A DNA stretch of 64,000 nt from Brachionus plicatilis (lineage: Eukaryota; Rotifera; Eurotatoria; Ploima; Brachionidae): contig QEOQ01000141.1 in NCBI GenBank assembly GCA_010279815.1, positions 248,001 to 312,000 on the forward strand, in the 5' to 3' direction. The position numbers and the translations under genes were made by a program. Below are positions 49,342 through 58,032 of this stretch, piece after piece. The notes below the pieces were generated by a model. The model made no database searches. It had not been told where the DNA came from and saw nothing but the letters and a program-made list of their open reading frames with translations. Position 1 is the stretch's first letter. Each line of letters opens with the position of its first letter.

Positions 49342-49630
49342 GAGTTAAATTACTTAATTAAAATTGACTGTAAAAAAATTATGGTAAAGCAAGGAATACA
49401 TCAATATGACATATATTAATGGAATGAAATGTCAGTTAATAAACATGAAACTTAAAAGATAGAAACAAAAAAGGTTTTTTACAAATATATATTTTTTTTT
49501 TTCAAATAAACAAATAATTTTCAAATTTTTGAGAAAAAATTAAATTTGAAATAAAATGCTCTAAAGGTTGACCTTAAAATTAAAAAAATTAATTAAAAAG
49601 AGACAAAAATATAGTCTTTATTTTTTTAAG

Positions 49631-49777
49631 ATTTTTTTTTTAATAAAATTACGCTTTTTATTTAATTTTTTATTATCATCGCCAAATCTGGCGTAATTTT
49701 TGAAATAAAAGAATAAATAAAATCTGGATCAAGATATCCGGTGCCGGATTTTCTTAGACTAAAACGATTTTTTTGTG
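49631..49777 (+). repeat. Direct repeat X, copy 1
   Basis: About 147 bp, running from a T-run through ttattatcatcgccaaatct, ggcgtaatttttgaaataaa, and a palindromic TCCGGTGCCGGA to gattttttt. It is about 93% like 51102-51246. Sequence on either side differs between copies. Confidence 0.8.
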
Positions 49778-50130
49778 AGCGTATTTTTACCACTAAAACC
49801 CGGACACGAATTCAATATTACTTAAGCACGAATCCGGATCATAAGAACCAAAAATATGTTGATAAAACATTTTAAAAATATTGTATAAAAATGCATATGT
49901 TTGCCAACTTATGAAACATGTCCAATATCACTCACGTCTGTACCATATAAAATTTTGAAAAGAATAGTAAAAACTCAGCTAATGTCCTTTCTTCATCATA
50001 AAAAATTAATTACAAAAAAACAACGAAAATGAAGAAAATGAGTTCTTTCTACATCCAAAAGCTTTTAAAGCTTTTGAATCTGTTTTAGTCGTAAAAATAG
50101 TTCCTTTATTTCCAAGAGATATAATAATTA

Positions 50131-50226
50131 AAGCTTTTTGAAAAAATTTATTAAATATAAATAAAAATTTTTTATTTAGTCCATTCAAAAAATCAGTGTT
50201 TTAATTTTTATACTTTTCAATTTTTG
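50131..50226 (+). repeat. Direct repeat Y, copy 1
   Basis: It starts aagctttttgaaaaaattt, runs through tttatttagtccattcaaaa, and ends cttttcaattttt. It is about 93% like 51975-52070. It lies directly before the LINE end at 50227. Confidence 0.8.
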
Positions 50227-51060
50227 GAATTCAAGCGTTGACAGTGGTATGCCACAGGGATCAGTCTTAGGTCCAACTTTATTCATCATCTACATAAACG
50301 ACCTTCCGGACTCACTTTCAAACATTTGCAAAATGTACGCAGATGACACGAATATATTTGCAGAGATTAAAGCAGGCTCAGTTACCAAAGACACTATCAG
50401 CTTGCAGGCTGATATTGACAAATTACCAACTGGACACTCTTGATCTCAGACGACCTTAAACCTAGGAACCAAGTCAATTATTCTGCCTTAAAAGCGAATA
50501 GTATCCTGGGCTTATTGAAGCGAACCTAGACCACCCGAGATCCACAGATATGGAAAAAGTTATACACTACTTACATTCGACCTAATATTTAATTTGCGGT
50601 ATCCTCTTCGATTCCATACACAAAACAAGATCAAAATTCACTCTAGAAAATTCAACACAGAGCCACAAAAGTTGCTAGCAAATTAAAAAATCACGACTAC
50701 GATAAGCGCTGCAAATTATGGAACCTTACCTCGCTTAATCTACGCAGAATTCGTGGCGACCAAATTCAAATGTTTAAGTTTGAATCAGGCATTGATAACA
50801 TTGACTGGCACTCGAAACCGACTCGTATTCCACAAGAGAGAGACTCAGAAGAGAAATCATTATATGTTGTAACCAACGCCATGAATTCTTCAAAAATAGA
50901 ATAGCAAACCATCGGAATTCACTCCCTGATGAAATTGTTTTGTCTAAAAATGTGAACAAGTTCAAAAATAAGCTGGATGAACATTTTATAACTGCTACAG
51001 GAGGTCTCTGAAGCGCTCGCATGATACCATGCTGCAGTTAAACTACTACTACTACTATAC
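50227..51060 (+). mobile_element. Decayed, internally deleted LINE 3' end, (CTA)n tail
   Basis: At 50234-50440 the frame encodes reverse-transcriptase core motifs: [20 protein letters not shown] and the catalytic box [12 protein letters not shown] deletion of several hundred bases follows after QADIDKL. Then, with many stops and shifts, comes the region ISDDLKPRNQVNYSALKAN, LGLLKRT, IWKKLYTTYIRPN, IQHRATKVA and LNLRRIRGDQIQMFKFESGI. It ends ctactactactactat, like the copy at 4.2-4.8 kb, whose LYTSLVRPHLEY and RRLRGDLIQMYK blocks correspond. Same broad LINE clade (Jockey/CR1/L2-like), different age. It sits between repeat Y copy 1 and repeat X copy 2. Confidence 0.85.
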
Positions 51061-51101
51061 CCTGACTTTACTCATTTATGGTAATCCTGCTTATGATGAG
51101 A

Positions 51102-51246
51102 ATTTTTTTTTTAATAAAATTACACTTTTTATTTAATTTTTTATTGTCATCGACAAATCTGGCGTAATTTTTGAAATAAAAGAAAAAATAAAATCTGGAT
51201 CAAGATATCCGGTGCCGGATTTTCTTAAACTAAAAGGATTTTTTTA
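51102..51246 (+). repeat. Direct repeat X, copy 2
   Basis: Same sequence as 49631-49777, with a handful of substitutions, including acactt for acgctt and cgacaaatc for cgccaaatc. It begins about 40 bp after the (CTA)n tail of the LINE. Confidence 0.8.
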
Positions 51247-51342
51247 TTTTTATTTTTATTTTTTTTATAGTTGATAGTCTGTTAGTTTAGGATTTTTTCT
51301 TAAACGTTTCAGTCTGAATCATTAATTTAAGGCCCATAATTT

Positions 51343-51490
51343 TCCTCACCGCTAATTTAATAAAAAGAAATCTAATTTATTAAATTAAGTCTAATTTAAT
51401 AAAAATAATCTATTCCAATAAAAAATTATCTAATTTAATAAAAATAATCTATTCCAATAAAAAATTATCTAATTTAATAAAATTAAAAAA
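51343..51490. repeat. AT-rich tandem repeat
   Basis: A unit of about 38 bp (aatctattccaataaaaaat then tatctaatttaataaaa) is repeated about two and a half times from 51400 to 51480. It is preceded by CCTCACCGCTAATTTAATAA. That lead-in recurs at about 59374 (CCTTACCGCTAATTTTAATA) inside MARCH6 intron 5, so this is the edge of a dispersed repeat. Confidence 0.6.
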
Positions 51491-51974
51491 AATTATTATT
51501 TTTTTGAATTGCATCTAGAACAAAAAAATATCTTCTTTTAGCCAGCCATTGGCATGTTACAAGTTGAGCACAATTTATTTTCTACATTTTGATTACCATT
51601 GTCCAGTTTTCTTTTTTTGATTTTTTGGAAATTTTTTGTTAAGCTAATTTACTTTTTTTTAAGTTTCTAATACAATGTTAATTAATGTATAATGTTAATA
51701 TCTTTAACCATTTTTTACTTTTTATACTTAATATTAATAATTATAATTTTATTAATTTAGACGTGTTTTTGTTTTTTTTTTTTAATTATTAGTGGTAAGC
51801 TTATTAAAATAGCGGTTTTAAAAAAATTTTTCGCCTTAATTTTACTCTTAACATTTTTAATATTTAAAAAAATATTAAAGAAGCGATAATTAATAAGAAT
51901 TTACTTACATTTAGGCAAAATCAACGTGACGTAGCAATATGAATACAAGCTTAATTTTCTAAATTTTCTAATTT

Positions 51975-52070
51975 AAGCTTTTTGAAAAAATTTGTTAAAT
52001 ATAAATAAAAATTTTTTTATTTAGTCCATCCAAGAAATCAGTGTTTTAATTTTAATACTTTTCAATTTTT
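51975..52070 (+). repeat. Direct repeat Y, copy 2
   Basis: It matches 50131-50226. It follows repeat X copy 2 after about 730 bp of unrelated sequence, whereas X and Y copy 1 are about 350 bp apart. Confidence 0.8.
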
Positions 52071-52316
52071 GTTAAAATCCTCTGGATTAAAAAAGAGAAA
52101 AATTTTTCGATTTTTAAAATCAAAAGTAAAGTGGACAATTGAAGTGAACAACAAAAATTATTTTTATTAGAAAAAAAAAAGGAAAATTTTCAAATAAATT
52201 TATTTACAAATAAAATGTGATTATCATTTATTTATCTTTACAATTTTATTGAAAAAATTGTCTACTCCTTGATCATCAAATTTAACAAGTAAAAAATAAA
52301 AGCCCAAATGTCCTGG

Positions 52317-54218
52317 TCAAAGTCCCAGAGACTTTAGAATATTGGATACTGGTCCGCTCAGACCCAACTGAGACGAATAAGACTCGAGAGCATTTGAGAC
52401 CAGATTCAAATCAATATCTAAATCATCTGATTTTGTTGAACGCGATAAATTTTTGACCTCCCTTAACTCACTGTCCATAGAATCCATGTAATTCTGCAAA
52501 CTTGGCTCATCCTCGTCCAAATGCTGGTCCTCGAGCGCATCGTCGCCAATTTCATAGAACGAATCGGTCTCATCACCATCGTCTGACTTTTCCTCGTCAC
52601 TTTTCATCTTCAAAATCTCATTCAAATTATCCTGCATCGAGTCCACATTGAAATCAATCAATTTTTCGCCTTTGTCCTTTTCAATTGACTTGTACTCGAC
52701 GCCGTCCAGCAAGTTCTCCTTTTTCTTGGACGGCTTGTGAATAAAATTTTTGAACGCATTGGAAATAATGCGAAAGTCATAGGTAGAGCCCACATCGCCC
52801 CGAGCATACATTTCCAAATAGTCATCCAACTGTGGCGCCTCAACGCACAGCCACTCGTCACTGTCGTCCGTCTCTTTTTCCTGCACATTGCTTATCTCCT
52901 CTTTTATCTTTACCACATAGTCCTCATTTATGATGTTGTCCAAATAAAAGCTGTCCACCAGTTTGTCCAGCTGCTTTTTGTCCGACTCGAAATGAGAGCC
53001 ATCGTTCTCATAGTTTTCTTTGGCCTTTTGCATCAGCTCGTTGTAGCTTTTCGAATTTTCCAACAAGTCCTTAAAGTAGCCCACATTTTTGAGTCTTCTC
53101 ACATAGGCCTCAAACGAGCACTTGTCGCCGAGCGGATCGTTCACCAGCTGCTTGGAAATCACCTCAAATGCACAAGTCAATTTGTGTCCCAGAATGCTTC
53201 GCTCCTTGTTCAGACTGTTCAGCAGCTGTTCATTTGGATTGACTGTGTGGGCAAAGTTGGGCCAATTTTGGCGCCTCTCGGGCCGGTACTCGACATACTT
53301 TAGCTTGCCATACAAGTGCTTGGTAAATTGGACGCGGTAGTTGACCAGGTCGACTGGTTTGAACATGCTGAGTGTGTTGCACAGCTTTAAGTCTTTGGGG
53401 TCTTTTTCGCAAAAGCGGTTTATGGCCGAGCTGATCAGACCGGGGTTGTTTTTGAGCAGCCAGGCGAGCTTGGCCGGGATGAGACAAGTGGCCCGGTGGA
53501 ACAGATTTTTGGCCAAGAGCTCGGGCTCGAATGCGCCTATCTGCTTTTGGACGCACTCTTGGACCAAGTGGCCCGCTCGGGTCACGGACGGAAAGTCGAA
53601 GACGCACTTGGCGCCATGAAGGCTGTTCTTGATCGAGCCGAATGCAGGCATGTAGGTTATCTGGGCGGGAGAGGTGGCCGGCGGAATTATGTGCAGCTGT
53701 CCATTGTAAATGAAGACCCGGTTGTGCATGCAGTTGTCGGCGGCGCTGGACGCCCAGTCGGGCAAGTGGTCGGCCGAGTGAATGAGCAGGAACTCGCCGT
53801 CCGAGTCGTTCACTTGGGCCGCTATTTGGCCGTTGAATTCGGACGTGAGCTTGTGCAGCAGATAGACGATGTACCATTCGTCTTTTAGGTTGTCGCCAAA
53901 GTCCACGCATCCGTAGCAGGTGTAGTCGATGGGGCTTTGTTCGATCGAGTGCCGGTACTCGGGCTGGCACAGGGTGCTGATCGGCCTGTTTAGATAAAAC
54001 TTTTCGTTGTTCCATATGTAGCTGCTGGTCAGGCCTTCCACGTAGTCGAGCATTTTTTCGTACAGTGAATCTATTTTTTGGTTGTTTTTTGTAGTCGATA
54101 CAAAAATTTTAAACTCAACTTGGGTATCGTCTAAATTTTCCAAGCGCTCTGGCTTCAAGCCATTTTTGTTTGTTGTTTGTTGAGATTGGCTTTCTTTATT
54201 TGAAAAACTATCTGTCAT
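52317..54218 (-). CDS. ECD: Ecdysoneless homologue (ECD/SGT1 family)
   Basis: Ecdysoneless is a conserved nucleo-cytoplasmic protein tied to cell-cycle progression, to Prp8 and pre-mRNA splicing and, in flies, to ecdysteroid production. The single open frame gives 633 residues (human 644). Landmarks in order are SSYIWNNEKFYLN, CVDFGDNLKDEWYIVYLLHK, NDSDGEFLLIHSADHLPDW, NRVFIYNGQLHIIPP, FHRATCLIPAKLAWLLKNNP, VNYRVQFTKHLYGKL, an acidic region with SDEWLCVEAPQLDDYL, NYMDSMDSEL and the signature end DIDLNLVSNALESYSSQLGL then SGPVSNILKSLG. It is intronless, unlike the split genes around it. Its 5' half (53.2-54.1 kb) is far richer in G and C than anything else here, which also opens long false frames in other phases. 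It starts at the first ATG. Its 5' end is 217 bp from the 3' end of LYRM4 on the same strand. Confidence 0.96.
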   Translation of the reverse strand: MTDSFSNKESQSQQTTNKNGLKPERLENLDDTQVEFKIFVSTTKNNQKIDSLYEKMLDYVEGLTSSYIWNNEKFYLNRPISTLCQPEYRHSIEQSPIDYTCYGCVDFGDNLKDEWYIVYLLHKLTSEFNGQIAAQVNDSDGEFLLIHSADHLPDWASSAADNCMHNRVFIYNGQLHIIPPATSPAQITYMPAFGSIKNSLHGAKCVFDFPSVTRAGHLVQECVQKQIGAFEPELLAKNLFHRATCLIPAKLAWLLKNNPGLISSAINRFCEKDPKDLKLCNTLSMFKPVDLVNYRVQFTKHLYGKLKYVEYRPERRQNWPNFAHTVNPNEQLLNSLNKERSILGHKLTCAFEVISKQLVNDPLGDKCSFEAYVRRLKNVGYFKDLLENSKSYNELMQKAKENYENDGSHFESDKKQLDKLVDSFYLDNIINEDYVVKIKEEISNVQEKETDDSDEWLCVEAPQLDDYLEMYARGDVGSTYDFRIISNAFKNFIHKPSKKKENLLDGVEYKSIEKDKGEKLIDFNVDSMQDNLNEILKMKSDEEKSDDGDETDSFYEIGDDALEDQHLDEDEPSLQNYMDSMDSELREVKNLSRSTKSDDLDIDLNLVSNALESYSSQLGLSGPVSNILKSLGL

Positions 54219-54435
54219 ATTTACTATTGTTATCTAAGGCAAAAGCAAAAGTTTTTTTTAGACAAACAAGCAATTGAGTGTTGCCAATTGAGAAAATATT
54301 TTATTTCAAAAAATTTTAATTTATTTTAAAATAAAAATTAAAAAAAAAAAAAACAACAACAACAAAGTTGAGAGAATCAATCGTGTCTAGTTTTGATTTG
54401 TTAAGCGAATACTATTTTCTTAAAATTCGAATAAT

Positions 54436-54866
54436 TTATTCAATAACGAGCTTTTCTACTGGGTACATTTGGCTGATTAGCACCTTAAAAGCAAAATATT
54501 TATGTCTTATAAATACTGATTTTTTTTCTTAATTATGAATCTGAAATTTCTCTTGTTTGAATGAATTGAATTAGTTGAAGCTTACGTAATTTAAGTTTCA
54601 GAGTTCAGTGTATGAATTTGAAATTTGCAAGCAGTTGAACGCGTGATCCTTTTAGTAGAGCTAAATTTCAGATTCATGCATAAGATTTTTACACTTTGTG
54701 TTTATTTATAATCTCTTCCAGAAATAATTTAAGGACGAGTCTTACTTGTCTTTTTATCATGTCCAAATTTTTATTGGCCCTTTCGATCAGCTCAGCTTGC
54801 TTGACCGGGTCACTCACAGATTTGCTCGCCTCGAACTCGTATTTTATTCTTTGCTTCGCATATTCC
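54436..54866 (-). CDS. LYRM4: LYRM4/ISD11, last two exons (partial)
   Basis: ISD11 is the mitochondrial LYR-motif partner that stabilises cysteine desulfurase NFS1 in Fe-S cluster synthesis. Exon 54866-54746 reads EYAKQRIKYEFEASKSVSDP then VKQAELIERANKNLDMIKRQ. This corresponds to the human segment beginning YAVRRIRDAF and ending GVIRRQ. Exon 54483-54436 reads VLISQMYPVEKLVIE then TAA, matching VHIGQLYSTDKLIIE. The intron is 262 nt. The first exon, with the Leu-Tyr-Arg motif and start Met, should lie above 54.87 kb and must end in phase 2 (its last two bases join the leading G). I did not find it in the AT-rich sequence up to 58 kb. Confidence 0.85.
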
Positions 54867-55556
54867 CTTTAAATAATCTCAAGTTAATACTTTTATCTTT
54901 ATCTCGAACAAAAGATAATTTAAATCTCTTGTTTATCTCAAAAAGTTAACCATCTTGAAAGATTTAAATCTTAGCTCTTAGTATAGATAAATGAACATAA
55001 TAGAATAAATTAAATTTTGCCAACAAAAAAAATATTTCTTTTTAAACTTGAGATTAAAAAAATCTTAAAAAAATTTTATTTTATTTGTTAAAAAAAAAAT
55101 TTCCTTAATTTTAATTTGAATTTTCATGAATAAAATACAAATTTGAAATGCAAAAATTAAAATTTATTTATAAAAAAACGTTTTTAAAATGAAAAAAAAT
55201 CTTTACTATCTTCACAAGTAAATTAAAAGGCATTGTGAATTTTTGAACAAAAAATACAAAATTAATGGAAAATAATTACTAATCTTTCAGCATTTTTACT
55301 TGATGAATATAAAAATACCTTACGAATTTAAAAAATCAAGTTTGATGCTAGTTTTTCAAAATTTTAGCTAAATTAAGATAATAATTTTTTGCCTTGCATA
55401 TCAAAGATTTTTTTTTCTTCCTGGTCTTGGTTTACATCTTTACATCCAAAATCGAAACGAAAGCTTTTCTGTGACTTGAATTAACTTTTTTCAATTTTTT
55501 TAAACACAAATGTCAAATTATTTACCATTGTAATAACAAAATAGCCTTATTTAACT

Positions 55557-55731
55557 CAGAGTTGTTTAAAAGTCCCAAGTCCAAAATTAAGTCCGAGTCA
55601 TTAAATGTGCCATATTTCATAATTTTCTTGCAATTTTAGCATAAAAATCTTCAAATTTCCTCTTCAGTATTCAAAATTTTAAAGCCCAGACTTGGACTTC
55701 ACTTGAGACTTGTGACTTCTAAACAACTCTG
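55557..55731. mobile_element. Miniature hAT-type element, copy 1 (175 bp)
   Basis: Ends are CAGAGTTGTTTAAAAGTC on the left and GACTTCTAAACAACTCTG on the right, near-perfect inverted repeats. The mirrored continuation (ccaagtccaaaattaagtcc and agacttggacttcacttgag) makes most of the element palindromic. The flanking octamers (atttaact and atatgaca) agree at only five of eight positions, so the target duplication has decayed. Same family as 56356-56468. Confidence 0.78.
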
Positions 55732-56355
55732 ATATGACACTAAAAATTGCTGTAAATCAATAAAATCAATTAAATTAATAAATGTTTTAAAATAAAATTT
55801 AATTTGAATTTTAATATAACTTAGAAAAATTATTTTGAATAATATTGATTATGCAAAATTAGCAATTAAATTTTATAAGTAATTTTAGTTAAAAAATATC
55901 GCCAATAATAATTAATTAATCTTATTTTCTAAAAACCAAAATTCAATTTCTATCTTTGGTCAAATGAATGCATCGTATTGCAAGCAGCTCAAGTTTCTGA
56001 GACTTGATGGTGCGAAAATTAGTTTAACACTAGAAGCACCAAAGTTTCTTAATACCAAAAGCTCCAAAGATAGTCATTTGACTTCTTTCATGAAAATCTA
56101 ATGGATTGAATATTTGTTATATGGATAAATCTATTCAAAACTTAGTTTTAATTGAGGGAATATAAAAAATAAGCATACAAAAGTATAAAAGTATCTAGCA
56201 AAAAATTGACCTATTTTTGAATTCATTTCCTCTTAAACCCATTCTACTTCTTTCATGTAAAATACGAAGACTATAATTTTTCGTTCAAGTACCATGGTCT
56301 GAGTCAGTTGTTTAAAGATTTGCAAACTTTTTATCAATATCTTATCACTAATTCA

Positions 56356-56468
56356 CAGAGTTGCTTAAAAGCCCCAAAGTAAAATCCAAGTCCGGACTTT
56401 TAAATTAAAAAAAAAAAAAAGTCCGGACTTGGATTTAACTTGAGACTTGTGATTTTTAAACAACTCTG
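56356..56468. mobile_element. Miniature hAT-type element, copy 2 (113 bp), 8-bp target duplication
   Basis: Ends are CAGAGTTGCTTAAAAG and TTTTTAAACAACTCTG, flanked on both sides by the perfect octamer CTAATTCA (56348-56355 and 56469-56476). An 8-bp duplication with CAG-type ends is the hAT signature. The body is almost entirely two arms (AAATCCAAGTCCGGACTT and its complement) around an A-run. It encodes nothing. Confidence 0.88.
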
Positions 56469-58032
56469 CTAATTCAAACTTCAGCGGTTCTTGCTTAAGT
56501 GAAACGTTTCTAAAAAAGGAACGAAATGGATACGCATTCTTAAAAAAGCATTACCATTCGGTTCCATCCATTCCATTTCGTTTTAAAAATTCGATTCAAT
56601 TCCATCTCTTAACGAAAACTATATGTTTTTTTTTTGATCTCACACAACCTTTTTTGAAATTTTTTTAAAACAATGTCCCTTATATGTAATTTTTGACTCT
56701 GATTGAATATTTTCAATCGATTTTTTCCAAAGAGACAACCGTTCTATTTTTATTTTAATAAAAATTAACTTTAGGGTTGTACTGTTAATTGGTTTGTTTT
56801 GAATTTCTATGCAAAAATAATTGAAAAAATTGGCTTTATCAATTATAAAAATAGAAAGAAAAAAGAAAAAATTAACAGTTGAAAAAAACTTTTGAAAAAG
56901 TTTAATTAAAAAAATGTTTCAAGTGTAAACAAAAATTCAGTTCCGATAAAAAAAATTTATGTTTTAAATTTTTATTACATTTTACTCGATTTTTTTATAC
57001 TCATCTTTTATTTGTTTTTTGAATTTTATCACTTAACCCCAACCATTGGGGTTAAACAAGCCAGATTCTTTTTAAAATGTTTATGTATCTTTTATGTTTT
57101 TTTTATTTTGATAATTTTTTTTTCTACATCTCTTTGATAATTTAGAGAATGATTTTATTTTAAGTATTTTTTTTATGATTTTGAATGAAATAAAAAAGCC
57201 TTTCTTTTTTAAAGTTTAGAAATTCGGTTTTTTGTTAAAACCAATTTTCTTAAAGCTTCATCCTCTGAATAATAAATGATTATAATTATTTTTTAATACA
57301 GAGTTTATATGATGTAAAAAAATTTGGAAAATAATTTTTCTTCTTTAAATTTACTTGGCCCAAATTTTTATTGAGCTTTTTAAGACTTGAAGGATATTTA
57401 AAAATTGAATTTAGATTTAAAGTTTTTTTAAGAAATCTAATTAAATCTCTACTGTGTTAAAACACTTATTTAATTTTTTTTATGATTGATGATTGATGAT
57501 TGATTTTATAGGATTAGGAAAAAAGCAAATTTAAAAATTACCTAAAATTATAGGAAGAAAATTTATTTGATTCTTTGATCATAACCTTGTATAGGCTCAA
57601 TACTTTCGTTTTGCTAGTCATTTTTAAATCTTTAATATTAGAATATATCTAAGAATAAAATCAAATATTAATTTTTCAATTTAAGAACATAATTTGATTC
57701 CGTTAGTAACCACGGTTCAATTTGGAAAAAAATAGTTCATTAAAAAAATTTATTTAAAATTCTACGGGATGTTCTTGTGTAAAAATACATTTAAATCTAT
57801 TAAAAATCTATTCAACAAAAAATTTTCTTCTAAATAAATGCTCAACTCAATTTTTTTAATAAGTTTAATAAGATATGAACATTTTTCAAGCATTTTTTAG
57901 CTTTAAATTGAGCAGTTTTACCGAAAAAATAGTTCGAAATATTGATAACTTAGTAAACAAAAAAATTTTTTTATAAATCAGTTCAATTTTACATAATTTA
58001 ACAAATTATTTTGATGATTTATTTTTCCGAGT

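Larger units (their letters stand above)
48636..49630. other. AT-rich stretch after PSMA5
   Basis: It contains the PSMA5 3' UTR and, at 49222-49341, the second copy of the dispersed repeat. Nothing else was recognised. Confidence 0.45.
54867..58032. other. AT-rich stretch with two miniature transposons
   Basis: It should hold the missing LYRM4 first exon and the MARCH6 3' UTR, neither of which could be delimited. Two miniature hAT-type elements (55557-55731 and 56356-56468) are listed separately. A diffuse repeat of CCATT/TTTCG motifs lies at 56520-56600. Confidence 0.45.

Noticed and set aside
53230..54015. 261-residue minus-strand frame, rich in Arg, Pro and Gln, and plus-strand frames of 92-188 residues in the same area
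   Set aside because: They overlap the ecdysoneless gene in other frames; the GC-rich stretch there simply lacks stop codons.
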